Below, piece after piece: positions 35,944 to 46,275 of a DNA stretch of 64,000 bases. Made by a program: the position numbers and the translations under genes. Source of the stretch: Adineta ricciae (Eukaryota > Rotifera > Eurotatoria > Adinetida > Adinetidae); assembly GCA_905250025.1 (NCBI GenBank), contig CAJNOJ010000238.1, positions 71,195-135,194 on the forward strand, read 5' to 3'. The notes below the pieces were generated by a model, which was not told the origin of the DNA, did no database searches, and was given only the letters and a program-made list of their open reading frames with translations. The stretch's first letter is position 1. Every line of letters begins with the position of its first letter.

Positions 35944-36921
35944 ATGAAATTCATCGGAATGATGAAAAGTCTTTCACGAAATATAAAATATCGTCGTGAT
36001 AAAAAAGACGAAGAAGATTCTGTCAATCTTGTTGATTCATCCGATGATAACCCCAGAGAATCTGCCATGATCATCTCGCGATTAACTCGACGAATACCTT
36101 ACTTAATGATCATTCGTTACATGATCTTAATTCCATTAGTTATGTATTTCTTGATCATTTTGACTCCAGTTAAAACTCTTCAAGCATTTATTCCAACGGA
36201 AATTCAAACAAGCAAAAACTTTCTTGTTGTTGTGGCTCATCCTGATGATGAATGTTTATTTTTCAGTCCAACTATTGTTGGATTGGTAGCACGTGGAAAG
36301 ATTGGACATATTCTTGTTTTTTCGAAAGGAAATAGTCTTGGATTAGGACCGATTCGAGAGAAAGAATTAAATGGAAGTTGTCAAAAATTGAATGTTGATC
36401 TTTCACGATGTTTCTCATTGAATTTAACTGATTTACAAGATGATCCTCATCGTTGGTGGCCGAAAGGAAACATATCTGAAATCGTCGAACAATTTGTTAA
36501 ACGTTTCGATATTGATCTATTAATTACATTCGATCGCGGTGGAATATCCGGACATATTAATCATAAATCTGTTGCTCTTGGTATTGAATATTATCTTGAA
36601 AACTTTGATCGAACACCATTGGCTTATCGTTTATCAACTGTTGCATCACTATTTGAATATTCATCTATAATAGATCTACTTCGAACATTAATTAAATTTC
36701 TACCGCGTTTATTACGAAGCGTATTTTCCACACTTTTACCATTTTTATTTTCTCCACCGAATGACCAACGTGCACTATTTGTAAGCTCACCGTTTGGATA
36801 TTATCAAGGTTTACAAGCATTTCATCAACATCGATCACAAATGCTTTGGTATCGACATATCTATACAACATTAAGTCGACATATGTTTATTAATGATCTA
36901 ACTAAAGTTCCAAGAAAATGA
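35944..36921 (+). CDS. PIGL: PIG-L family N-acetylglucosaminylphosphatidylinositol deacetylase
   Basis: Single exon, 325 residues. A basic cytosolic N-terminus and a membrane helix (about 53-76) lead into the deacetylase domain. Zinc-site motif AHPDDE is at 98-103, followed by FFSPTIVGL, VFSKGNSLGLGPIREKEL, LLITFDRGGISGHINH (second His pair, 205-208) and the terminal HRSQMLWYRHIYTTLSRHM, which matches animal PIGL. Function in the family: removal of the acetyl group from GlcNAc-PI on the cytosolic face of the ER, the second step of GPI-anchor synthesis. It is longer at the N-terminus than human PIGL (252 residues), with an acidic Ser-rich stretch before the helix. AATAAA at 36979-36984 gives a 3' end. 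Confidence 0.92.
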   Translation: MKFIGMMKSLSRNIKYRRDKKDEEDSVNLVDSSDDNPRESAMIISRLTRRIPYLMIIRYMILIPLVMYFLIILTPVKTLQAFIPTEIQTSKNFLVVVAHPDDECLFFSPTIVGLVARGKIGHILVFSKGNSLGLGPIREKELNGSCQKLNVDLSRCFSLNLTDLQDDPHRWWPKGNISEIVEQFVKRFDIDLLITFDRGGISGHINHKSVALGIEYYLENFDRTPLAYRLSTVASLFEYSSIIDLLRTLIKFLPRLLRSVFSTLLPFLFSPPNDQRALFVSSPFGYYQGLQAFHQHRSQMLWYRHIYTTLSRHMFINDLTKVPRK

Positions 36922-36978
36922 CACTTCTGATATTCTGTGTAGATTGTTTTGTTCCACAATCAAGTATTTGTTGTTTTT

Positions 36979-36984
36979 AATAAA
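36979..36984 (+). other. Poly(A) signal AATAAA of the PIG-L gene
   Basis: AATAAA 58 bp after the stop of the PIG-L gene, followed by a run of A. The spacer to 37671 carries no supported gene. Confidence 0.5.
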
Positions 36985-37671
36985 AAAAAAAAGTAATTCA
37001 AACATACCACGAAAATAGACACTTTTCCAACTGTCAAATTAATCTCGACGATTTTCATATGCAGATACATCGGAAGATGAAATTTGTTATATAGTCATCA
37101 GATTCTGCTTAAGACGATAAAGCTCTTCTTCTAAAGAATCAATGCTAATAAACAAAACAGCATTGCTGTTGGTCACTGCAAACAAAGTAGAGTTCTCAAT
37201 ACGACATATGTACATAATTGTCACGTAAGATAACAAAATAGCCCATAGAAACGGCATCTAATGTTGTTTTAATAATGGAACAAGGAATGTTTTCTCACTC
37301 ATTTGTAGAGGATTTGAATAAAAACTTTTACAAAAAATTTAAATAGATACAACCCAATCCACTGCCTACTAAAAGATACTGCGAAAACGCTCATGATTAC
37401 ATACAATCCAAGCCGTTGTTCCACAACATGAGAGATCAATGGGACCATCCTATGATCGCTCGATTACTACACAGTTTTCATTCTCGAATTCACAATGGCG
37501 CTTAGCAATTCACGAGAAAGTTTATGACTTCTTTATTCGCTTGTCGATTTACGACTTTACCATTAAAAAAATGAAGCAACTTTTTTGCGACTTTTATTTG
37601 TAAAAAAAAGTTTTAGAGTCAATCAGGTTGAACTTAGAGTAGAAGATTAAGTATAAGTCTGTATAAAGAAT

Positions 37672-38399
37672 TTAAACTGGCTGAACCGCCAATCGTTCAC
37701 TTGCGTCAATGAGTCGTGCCAATTTAAAAGCATATTTTACAATAATTACCTGCAAAAAATAATGACAAGATATCACAAATGCAAATAAACAAATTCCAAG
37801 CTTACAGTAAGAATGACATTCGCAGCGAGGAGTACAACGAAAAAGAAAACACCGATCGACGCTCCAAGTAAGAATCCGCGTTGCTCTTTGTCAAATTGAC
37901 TTCCTACAGCGAGAGCACTAATTCCCAAAAATAGACAAATCACCACTACGATGCCCACGAAGCTCAAGATAATTACACCGAGATAAGCGAACTAAAGATC
38001 GAAAATGATGAATTAGAAAAATCGAGCTTTTCAGTACGTACAACACGTAATCCAGTTTGATAATAATTATAAGCAGCGAGTATTCCAAAAGTGTAAAACA
38101 GAGCCGCGACCAAATTTTCACCGACTTGTGAACTTCGTCGAGTTCTACCTGCTTCGCTTTCATAAGAAGATTCTGGTATAGAACTTAAAGCGCTAGCAAC
38201 AGAAAGTGCCTATATGAAAAGTTTCAAAATTCGAATTTCTTTGCATTCGAAAACTTACAAGACAAACACCAAGAATAATGAGAAGAATTTTTCGCGTTCG
38301 TTGTACTTCTTCATTGTCCTTTAATCCCAATGGTCTTGGAGACAGTAGAGTAGGCGAATTCATCATTGCGACTTTTTCCACATCTTGCTTATACTGCAT
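37672..38399 (-). CDS. Tetraspan membrane protein, tandem family member 1
   Basis: Four phase-0 exons on the minus strand (38259-38399, 38042-38209, 37806-37991, 37672-37749) encode 190 residues. Layout: polar cytosolic N-terminus starting MQYKQDVEKV, the motif EVQRTRKILLIILG entering helix 1, helix 2 around VAALFYTFGILAAYNYY followed by QTGLRV at the exon border, helix 3 (VIILSFVGIVVVICLFLGI), helix 4 (ASIGVFFFVVLLAANVI), and a basic tail KYAFKLARLIDA. The same exon pattern recurs in the next two genes. I do not recognise the family; it is not a true tetraspanin (no CCG loop). A membrane-organising or small-channel role would be speculation. Confidence 0.8.
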
Positions 38400-39090
38400 G
38401 TTGATGCGCTGTTCGAGTCTGTGTGTCTAGAAGCAAATCCAAATGACGCTGTCGATAATAGAGAGAGAGAGAACAAAGGTCTTACTATTTTATGTTACCG
38501 GATAGACACTATAAAAATGGGAAAAAACTTTTTCTCATTTGTATGCAACTATATCTATTTGCGACTCTCGTCGAGAAAGAACAGGAAAAATAACACTTCC
38601 TAGCGAGAGAAATGAATCATCTTTCCTTTCATCACATAGAGATTCTCGCTACTTTCGAATGGGAAATATGTAAATATTTGAATTAACACGATTTGTTATC
38701 GAATGTTCCAATACAACACAAGCAAAAGTCTAAATTGGAAATCAGGCATGTCAATGATTGTAATACAGACAGATGCCGTTATTTGAGTTGATTCTATTTT
38801 TACTTTGCTTAGTAATGAGGCACACAGCGTTCGCTATTAGCATTCATCGAGCATGAATCATAGAATTTTATTGTGGATCAACTTCAAGTGCTCAGTTATA
38901 TTACTCAGTTGAGATATGAAGGCTACATGACATGACTAAAAGTTGATAGAACGCTTATAGTCATTCATAATGAAAACAGTTACCCACTGTGAGATCTCTG
39001 AATGATCAATATATCCGTCATCAAACAAAAAACAGAGATCCTTAACGAGAATAATCAATCTATTCAAATAGAGTACATGACATATATATA
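38400..39090. other. Spacer upstream of tetraspan gene 1
   Basis: Expected to contain the promoter of the minus-strand gene ending at 37672. No gene is supported. Confidence 0.35.
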
Positions 39091-39672
39091 CAGGGTGGCC
39101 CAAAAGTCACGCACCAAAGGAAAAAAAATTAAATATCTCCATCAAGGCTTGAGCAAATGAGCTGACTTTTTTATTGATAATAGGGGCATATACAAGCTTT
39201 TTATTCATGTAGATATCGCTAAGTATATCCTCTGTTAATTAGTCATATTGACTTCAAGAAAATGTACGTGCACTTTTGCTAATGCAATGAAATGAACAAT
39301 ATTAATAAAACGATTTATGTCGTGTGAACTATCACGTGGGTTATAGGAGAACAGAAAGAGAAAAGTACGAAAAGAATACATATGAATACAATATGCGTTG
39401 TTCATAAGTTCCTTCGCATGATCACCTTTTTCTCCAAACTATCCGATCTTTCTTTATATAAAATTTGTTTTTTTTTATAGATGAAAAATAAGATTTTTTT
39501 TTTCTTGAAGTCAATAGGACTAATTAACAGAGGGTATACTTAGCGATATCTATATGAATAAAAAGCTTGTATATGCCCCTACTATCAATAAAAGAATCAG
39601 CTCATTTGCTCAAGCCTTGATGAAGATATTTAATTTTTTTTTCCTTTGGTGCTTAACTTTTGGACCACCCTG
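39091..39672. mobile_element. MITE-like element with about 170-bp inverted repeats (Tc1/mariner-like ends)
   Basis: A 582-bp element starting CAGGGTGGCCCAAAAGT and ending with the near reverse complement ACTTTTGGACCACCCTG. The left arm (39091 to about 39262) and the right arm (about 39500-39672) are inverted copies with scattered mismatches. Both ends are flanked by TA (39089-39090 and 39673-39674), the target duplication of Tc1/mariner transposons. The 240-bp centre has no transposase frame. It is therefore a non-autonomous, palindromic element, sitting between tetraspan genes 1 and 2. Superfamily assignment rests on the ends and TA only. Confidence 0.85.
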
Positions 39673-40061
39673 TATCTATACATAGTCTCTCTCCGAAACG
39701 AAAGCAGAAAGAATGTTATGGTAGACAATATTCTTTCATACATACAAAACAGGAAAGAGAGAAAGAAGAGTAACGATGATGAGATGATCGCTGACAACTA
39801 TATCTATACACTAAATGCCATCGTTTGAATTCAGTCTGTCAATGTTTCTCCAATGCATGATTATTGTTACGAATCATGACTATAGTACAATGTAGAGAAG
39901 AATTTGTCAATAATAAGATATTGAGCTAATGCAAGTCTATTGTTATTTTCGTGTGGTTCAAGGTTATCAATCAATTTATTTCTAATTTTTCACTAATGAA
40001 ACAAGATCGAGTTTTTGAAATAAATCTACAAAACAATGATGTATGCCATCACACTTGATAT

Positions 40062-41017
40062 TCACACCTGTTGATGTAAAAATTTATCCCTGGCATCAAT
40101 AAGACGTGCCAATTTGAAGCATAGTTTAATCAAGATTATCTAAAGGAAAAACAATGCAGTCTTATGAGAAAATTAAATACATCATACGACTTACTTCTAC
40201 GATAAAAACAATCAAACTAACAACAGCAACGACAGAGAGTAAAACTCCCCCAAAAACAGCCAAAGATTGAAATTCTCGAGGAAACTCCACACCTGCCATG
40301 ATAACAATTAGTAGGATGAAGACTCCTATGGTAGTTAAGCAGAGAAACACCGCTGAGATAATCATAATCCATGCCACCTATAATAAAAACCAATTCGCTG
40401 ATTTTTTAGTAGAAAAAATGATCGAGTATCGATGTTAAAAATTAACCTTTCAAGTTTTCGGAAGATAACAATCTCTATCATTCTTTGTTTTTTTTACTTC
40501 CGCTACACACTATTGAATTACTTTCACATTTATCTCAAAGCACTCGGGAAACAAGTCAATTCATCATTTCTTATCGATAGCTCTAATCTTTATTTGCATC
40601 TCCTTCGGATGTACATCTTATTTAACGATCGACACGAATCATAAATGCTATTTTTAGTTTACAATTGAAACATACCACCCGTAAGCCAATTGGATGATAA
40701 TTATGCGCAACATAATAACCAAATGAGTAGAATGCAATTGAAAGAATACTTTGAACGAATTGCGGCGTATAGTTTCTTTCCAAACCATATGTTGCTGTTG
40801 AAACACCCATAAAGGGCATCGCCAATGAAAATATGCTCAAACCCTGGAAGATTCAAAAGTGAACTTGGATCAATGAAAAGAGAAATCAATTTACCAGAAA
40901 AATACCGAAGACTATGAGAAGAATTTTTCTAGTTCGTTGAAGTTGTCGATCATCGTTCGAAGAGGCTGTTGGAGCACTAGCCATGAATACTTTTTCAGTT
41001 CCTTGTTCGTATTGCAT
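40062..41017 (-). CDS. Tetraspan membrane protein, tandem family member 2
   Basis: Exons 40895-41017, 40676-40843, 40195-40377 and 40062-40139, all phase 0, encode 183 residues. Start MQYEQGTEKVFM parallels the neighbours. LQRTRKILLIVFGIFL leads helix 1; helix 2 ends in AHNYHPIGLRV, helix 3 runs through IMIISAVFLCLTTIGVFILL, helix 4 through GGVLLSVVAVVSLIVFI, and the tail reads LCFKLARLIDARDKF. Exon sizes (123, 168, 183, 78) match gene 3 apart from exon 2, showing descent by tandem duplication. Extracellular loop 1 (after helix 1) is the most divergent part and holds an N-glycosylation-like NYT. Function unknown. Confidence 0.82.
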
Positions 41018-41875
41018 ACTAAATGTGTGATGTTTTCGTTAATGTAAAGCTCGAAATGGAGGAAAGAGAAACAACACTGAATAGAATAAAATTTTTCTCG
41101 TCGCGAGAGATAAATAAGGACGACAGACCACGAGAGAGAGAAACATGTTCGACTAGCGTCAACGAACAAAATTGACGGGGAAATTCGCCTCACACAGGGA
41201 AACAAAACATTTCAATAGTGACAAAAGACGAAGAAATCAAATTAAAAGATAGTATCGATGATAATCTATGATGGAATAGTAATAGTTATCAGCGATAGAT
41301 ATGATGTTTTTTCTCATTAACTAGAAGACATTTCGTAGATAGAACATGTGGAAAAAAACATTTTTTCTTCCCATGATATTGTCGCCATATAATTTGACCT
41401 GACCTTTGGCCAACAAACAAAAACGACGTATATGTATATGAGTCATGCGACATTGTTATACAAAGCAAGTAAGCCCTTAGGGCAATATTGAAAAAGCTTA
41501 CACAATCGATGATAAACCGAATTCTCACTTTGTATGGATAAATTGTTCTTGATGGGATGATCCGTTGTATTGTTGACGAATGGCGTACGTATAATTATCA
41601 GTTGTGATACTACGTGGGTAGATATAAAAGATCTATTGACTCTCTCGAAGTGAATGTCTGACTCTTTTGTCACACAATAAACAAAGTATATCACGAGGAA
41701 AAATAACTTGCGCTCTCCTCGAATTGCGATGTCAAATCAAGAGTTATAAGTATATATTTTCAAAACAGTTCATCCACAATAACTTTATTCTCTTAGTTTA
41801 AACTACAACGTTATCAAAAGAAAGACGTTTGGATAATGTTTGTGAATCTTGATAGTATCTGCGCATAATTAGATA
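41018..41875. other. Spacer between tetraspan genes 2 and 3
   Basis: Contains the promoter of gene 2 and the 3' flank of gene 3. Minus frames at 41289-41528 and 41443-41694 have no motif and are not called. Confidence 0.35.
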
Positions 41876-42777
41876 CTATGCTTTGGAAAACGGAATTTTC
41901 TTCTTGTCATTAATAAGACGTGCTAATTTGAAGCATAATTTAGCCACGATTTTCTACAATACAAGTGAAATTCCATCGGAAAATCAAACGGATTAATAGA
42001 TTACTTGTAGCAGGACATCAATAATACAGAAAACACCAAGCAATGTCATAAGAACTCCTCCAAACGCGGTCATCTTTTTCCCTTTTTCCGATCCATCCAC
42101 ATATGACATTGCTACGATGAACACAATGAGAAATGTTATGAAAGTTAAGCACAACACGACTGCACAGATGATGTTAAGCCATGCAATCTAGAATCAGATC
42201 AAATAAACATGTTCTCATCTCTGATTGAAGCAACAACAAAGTATAAAAAAAAGTGTTATGGATATAATCTGTAATACTCTCCGATGACAACGATGTACAT
42301 TATTACTCTCTTTCTTTCGCTGTGAACGATTGAATTATTGGTATGTTTACGACAATAAAATCTTTCGAGTGACATAAATCTATTGATACTTACCACACGC
42401 AAGCCTGTTGGATGATAAGCATATGTTACATAGTAAGCAAAACCATAGAGTAAAGTGATGAGAGCAGCTTCAACAATTTGTAAGATATAATTGACTGGTT
42501 TTGCATTTTCGATAACTGTGGTGGATGTTGATGATGTTGCCACTGTTGGTGTCGTTGCTGATGCTGCGGTCAAAACAGAAAGCACCAAAAAGAATATAGC
42601 CACTCCCTAGGAGATTTGACAATTATTGAACTAGTGAAAAGAAGGTTAATATACCAGAAAGATACCAAAGATAATGAGAAGTTTTTTTCGAATTCGTTGA
42701 ACTTCTCGATCAGTAGCTAATGGAACTTGCGTAGCGTTTACCATTACTATTTGTACAGGTGGTTTATCGTATTGCAT
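41876..42777 (-). CDS. Tetraspan membrane protein, tandem family member 3
   Basis: Exons 42655-42777, 42394-42606, 42005-42187 and 41876-41953, phase 0, encode 198 residues. The N-terminus MQYDKPPVQIVM and EVQRIRKKLLIIFGIFL repeat the family start. Exon 2 is 45 bp longer than in gene 2 and carries a Thr/Ser/Ala-rich loop (TTPTVATSSTSTT) likely to be O-glycosylated outside the cell. Helix 2 ends in TYAYHPTGLRV, helix 3 starts WLNIICAVVLCLTF, helix 4 is GGVLMTLLGVFCIIDVLL, tail LCFKLARLINDKKK. The His-Pro-x-Gly-Leu-Arg-Val junction is shared with gene 2 and in part with gene 1. Function unknown. Confidence 0.82.
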
Positions 42778-43699
42778 TATAATCGTGCGAACAAACTGGA
42801 AAAAACAATAGGAAAAACATTGTTTTCGTTTTTCGCAGTACATGCATGGACGATAGAAAGAAGGAAAACGAATGTTCTACTACGGTTGAGAATAGATGCA
42901 TCCGAAAGTGATAAAGATGGAGAATTGTTCCTCCCTATCTAAGAAAAACAAACGAGTGAATGAGAATCTATCTTATGTGCAAAAGTAAGCTGATTGTCGA
43001 CAAATTCTAATGATAGTGATAATCGCAAAGACTTTTACTATTTGAAACTAAGTCAAATGAATACAAAAACTGAGAGAAAAACATGAAAGTGATGTGGATT
43101 ATTCGTTTTTCGCAGTTAAGATTTTCCTTCTTAATATTTCTCTCTTTCGTTCTTTGTACCTCGTCGGGGTCATGTGAATATGCGCTCGAATTTGTTTGTA
43201 TTCGAAAAGATGTAAGAAAATACACGGAGCAGTATAGCTGATAAACGTGTCTTAAGTCCATATTTGAAACGAAAAATAAGCCAAAAAACGTTGTTAAGTC
43301 ACTAAGAGAAACACACTGATGACTGGATATTAAATAATGAACGCAATAGAGAGAGAATATAACTACCAGAGATATATCGAACGAGGCCGGCAGGAGTATA
43401 CACACTTCTTTTGATTTCGAACAAAACGTTTTTCTAATGCGAAATTTAAGCAAAAATAAGAGGTTTCTAACTATCAGATCTCGATACACGCTGGATAACC
43501 ATATCTTTCTACTTTAATGAACGAGATTAGCAATGATAATTAATCTAACGATGGAATGAATCGATAGGAAAAGTTTAGATCATTTGAAAGATGCAGTTGA
43601 TTTACCATGAAAAAGTCAATTAGAATGGAAAAGAATTTGTCAAACAGAAGAATATAAAACTACGAAGAAAGTCTAGTCAGGAAAACCAACAGAGAATTG
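42778..43699. other. Spacer between tetraspan gene 3 and the elongase gene
   Basis: A 160-codon minus frame (43007-43489) lies here. It has no family motif apart from a DEVQRTKERN phrase faintly like the tetraspan N-terminus, so it may be chance or a decayed fourth copy. I do not call it a gene. Confidence 0.3.
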
Positions 43700-44437
43700 T
43701 TAGGACGTTTTTATAGTCGGACGTGAAGGTATCCAACGATCAAATAAATGGAAATGTTCATTAAGATAACCAATCGCATAGGTAATGCACATGAACAAGC
43801 CCCATATCTGAGCATAGAATGATCCACCACAACCGGCTATTAACGCATAGATACTAATACCAATACCAACAAGCAATTGCCAGGCACCTAAGATAACCAA
43901 TACTTTATGAACATTCCATAAGCCCGCAAAATGTGGATACATAAATGTATGCAGCAGCGTATTAGAAGCCAGGATTGGCCATTCGTAGGAAATATCACCA
44001 CGTAAACCAGCTAATACAACTGATGGTGTAGTTTGATGATGCCAACGAAAATGAGGTAATACTGGCGTTTTATTTAAAATAACCAAATAGACATCCATGA
44101 ATTCCCATAGTTTACTGAGATAAAAAATATACCAAACAAAAGCATACGTGCCGGTTGGAGTAGGTCTATGACAAACTAATCGATTCCAAGAGGAGAATCG
44201 ACCATCACGATATGCTAGAACGTTAATGGCTAGAAAGGTTGTTGCTGAATAAATACCAATTATGTTGTTGTTGAAACGTTGAAATCTACGAACATTAATC
44301 GATTTACTACGACTAGACATATAGATTTCTAAGATGCGTGTAATAACAAAATGGGCGATTGAAATAAAAATGAGAAACGAGAGAGATGTCAACGGTGTTC
44401 TATCAGTCACGAACATAAAATCATCAGGATGCCACAT
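43700..44437 (-). CDS. ELO-family very-long-chain fatty acid elongase (3-ketoacyl-CoA synthase)
   Basis: Single exon, 245 residues, with several membrane helices. ELO hallmarks: FVWYIFYLSKLWEFMDVYLV (the K-x-x-E-x-x-D block), then PHFRWHHQTT in place of the histidine box, TLLHTFMYPHF (the N-x-x-x-H-x-x-M-Y block) and a final ITYAIGYLNEHFHLF. The histidine box is normally H-x-x-H-H; here the first position is Phe, with a His one residue earlier, so catalysis may be altered or the motif shifted. Family members condense malonyl-CoA with acyl-CoA in the ER membrane. Starting Met 44437 gives a slightly short N-terminus, and a small upstream exon cannot be excluded. Confidence 0.8.
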   Translation of the reverse strand: MWHPDDFMFVTDRTPLTSLSFLIFISIAHFVITRILEIYMSSRSKSINVRRFQRFNNNIIGIYSATTFLAINVLAYRDGRFSSWNRLVCHRPTPTGTYAFVWYIFYLSKLWEFMDVYLVILNKTPVLPHFRWHHQTTPSVVLAGLRGDISYEWPILASNTLLHTFMYPHFAGLWNVHKVLVILGAWQLLVGIGISIYALIAGCGGSFYAQIWGLFMCITYAIGYLNEHFHLFDRWIPSRPTIKTS

Positions 44438-44710
44438 CTATATTGGTTCAAAAAAGAAAAAGTACTGTCACAAGTCAAAAATAGCCCACTTACGTTTAAC
44501 TTTGCAGATAAATGTCAAGCAGAGTTGATCGTTCTATTCTCTTTTATGCACATGTATAGAATGAGATATGATGCAATGATAGAGAAAAATCTGTCATCAT
44601 ACAAATGTGATGACGACATACATTTTCACATTCCTGTTCTGCATAACAAAGTTTAATCATAGTATCTTTTTATTTTTAAATAGAACTGAAAATCTCAAAA
44701 TTGATAAAAG

Positions 44711-45640
44711 TTAGTTGCAATAAATCACTTTACGCCAAATTGAGTCGTTGGTTAGAAGACGCGTTGTACCTGCTCTATATCCTCCTGTATTTTGATCTAA
44801 TATCCAACTAAGACGCAACGAACTACTTAAATCTTCATTATCACCTGAAGTCTGGCGAATGGTCGAAAGCGGTGAAAAGCCAAATGACTTGCCGTTCGTA
44901 CGATACCAATAAACTTGACCGAATTGTTCCGGTCGATTCCATGTTGTATTTAAAGTTAAGATTTTTGCTGGACCAACAGCTGCTACACTGATCGTTTTAT
45001 TGAAAGATGCAGCAACAAGAACGTCATTACGACAAATGCCAGCAATTTGATTGAGATCCTCCGTGCGAGTTCGATGGCTATACGGTTGATCAAAAACAAG
45101 TAACCAGCCGTTTAATTTAATCTGAAGATTCTCATAGATTTGCCAAGCTAATTGTATAGGTGGTGATGGTGAACCACTTGAACACGATAGTGCCGATAGA
45201 CGTTCTTCAATAGCTTCTAATCTACCAGTTACTTGCCGAGAAATAGCCAAATAAATGGAATCAATGATTTCTCTCTTGGCAGCTTCCAACATATCGGGAG
45301 TAATACTTGGTGGACAGGTAGAACTAGTTGCGGTTGTTGTTGTTGTGACAGTGGATGTAAAATTTCTTTCTACCAATATTTCTTCTGTTGTTTGACCCTG
45401 CCACGAATGTGTTGCATCGGTATTAGTACTCAATTCTAATAATGGTTGTTCTGTTGTTTCTTGTTGCCAAACGTGTGTTGCAGCTGTATCAGTACCTAAT
45501 TCGATGAGTGGTTGCTCAGTTGTATCCTGTTGCCATGACTGAGATGTGCTGATTTCAGGAATGAATATGCTTGTATCTTCTGTTGTTTGGCAAGATACAG
45601 GAAAACAAATTAGATTGACAAGAATAAGAAAACGAAACAT
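44711..45640 (-). CDS. Secreted protein with three 22-residue Thr/Gln-rich repeats
   Basis: Single exon, 309 residues. A signal peptide (MFRFLILVNLICFPVSC) precedes three tandem units of about 22 residues of the form W-Q-Q-x-T-T-E-Q-P-L-x-E-L-x-T-x-T-x-A-T-H (about residues 35-95), then a Thr run, a short helical segment with CPPSITPDMLEAAKREI, and a C-terminal globular domain of about 140 residues with Cys, NKT and NDS glycosylation sites and the ending WRKVIYCN. The C-terminal domain is not recognised. The repeats look like a mucin-like stalk. Probably extracellular or cell-surface. It is divergent to the mutase gene. Confidence 0.72.
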   Translation of the reverse strand: MFRFLILVNLICFPVSCQTTEDTSIFIPEISTSQSWQQDTTEQPLIELGTDTAATHVWQQETTEQPLLELSTNTDATHSWQGQTTEEILVERNFTSTVTTTTTATSSTCPPSITPDMLEAAKREIIDSIYLAISRQVTGRLEAIEERLSALSCSSGSPSPPIQLAWQIYENLQIKLNGWLLVFDQPYSHRTRTEDLNQIAGICRNDVLVAASFNKTISVAAVGPAKILTLNTTWNRPEQFGQVYWYRTNGKSFGFSPLSTIRQTSGDNEDLSSSLRLSWILDQNTGGYRAGTTRLLTNDSIWRKVIYCN

Positions 45641-46275
45641 TTTGTGTGAGAATTCAACATAAATGCTTCTCTTTCTCGTTGTCTGCGACGTTTTTAATAG
45701 ATTCGATATCGATTACATATAAGCATCAGTATTATAATAGATGTCATTTGAAACCTAAAATCCTTTTTAAATTGAAAATAGAAATTTGAATGACGCAGTC
45801 GAGTGTGTGACAACCATTAATGTACTATTCTTTCTGAGAATCGCTGAAAAACTGATGTCGTTTGATAGTATTCCTTTCATAATTGCGCACCGCACAAAAT
45901 AATCTGCGGATCAATCCCGTAGACGAAACAATAATTACGATCTATAGAAATTGTTCTTCTAAATGATTTTGAATCAAAAATTTTCTCAATATTCGTACGG
46001 ATATTGAGAGTTGAGCATCTTGATGTTCTAATGAGTATCGCTAGGATGCCGCGAAGGATGTTTCCTTGAAGTTTGCCACTACTGCTTAGACATTAACTAC
46101 AGAAAAACTCATTGAAAATGACCGTAGATAATAGTTAACACTGAACTGAGATGTGACACTATAGCGACCTCTTGTGTCTTGATTTTCGTTCGCTGTTTAC
46201 AACGGTTATAATCATCGAGCCAACGAGCAACTCTTCAGTTGATGTGATTCATTACTGCTATAACAAGCCGAGTCA
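45641..46275. other. Divergent promoter region
   Basis: 635 bp between the secreted repeat protein (minus) and methylmalonyl-CoA mutase (plus). No coding sequence is seen. Confidence 0.4.

Noticed and set aside
43007-43489. 160-codon open frame on the minus strand
   Set aside because: No domain, irregular composition with many Phe/Ser/Tyr typical of chance frames in AT-rich DNA, no splice partners; the DEVQRT phrase resembling the tetraspan N-terminus is too short to rely on.
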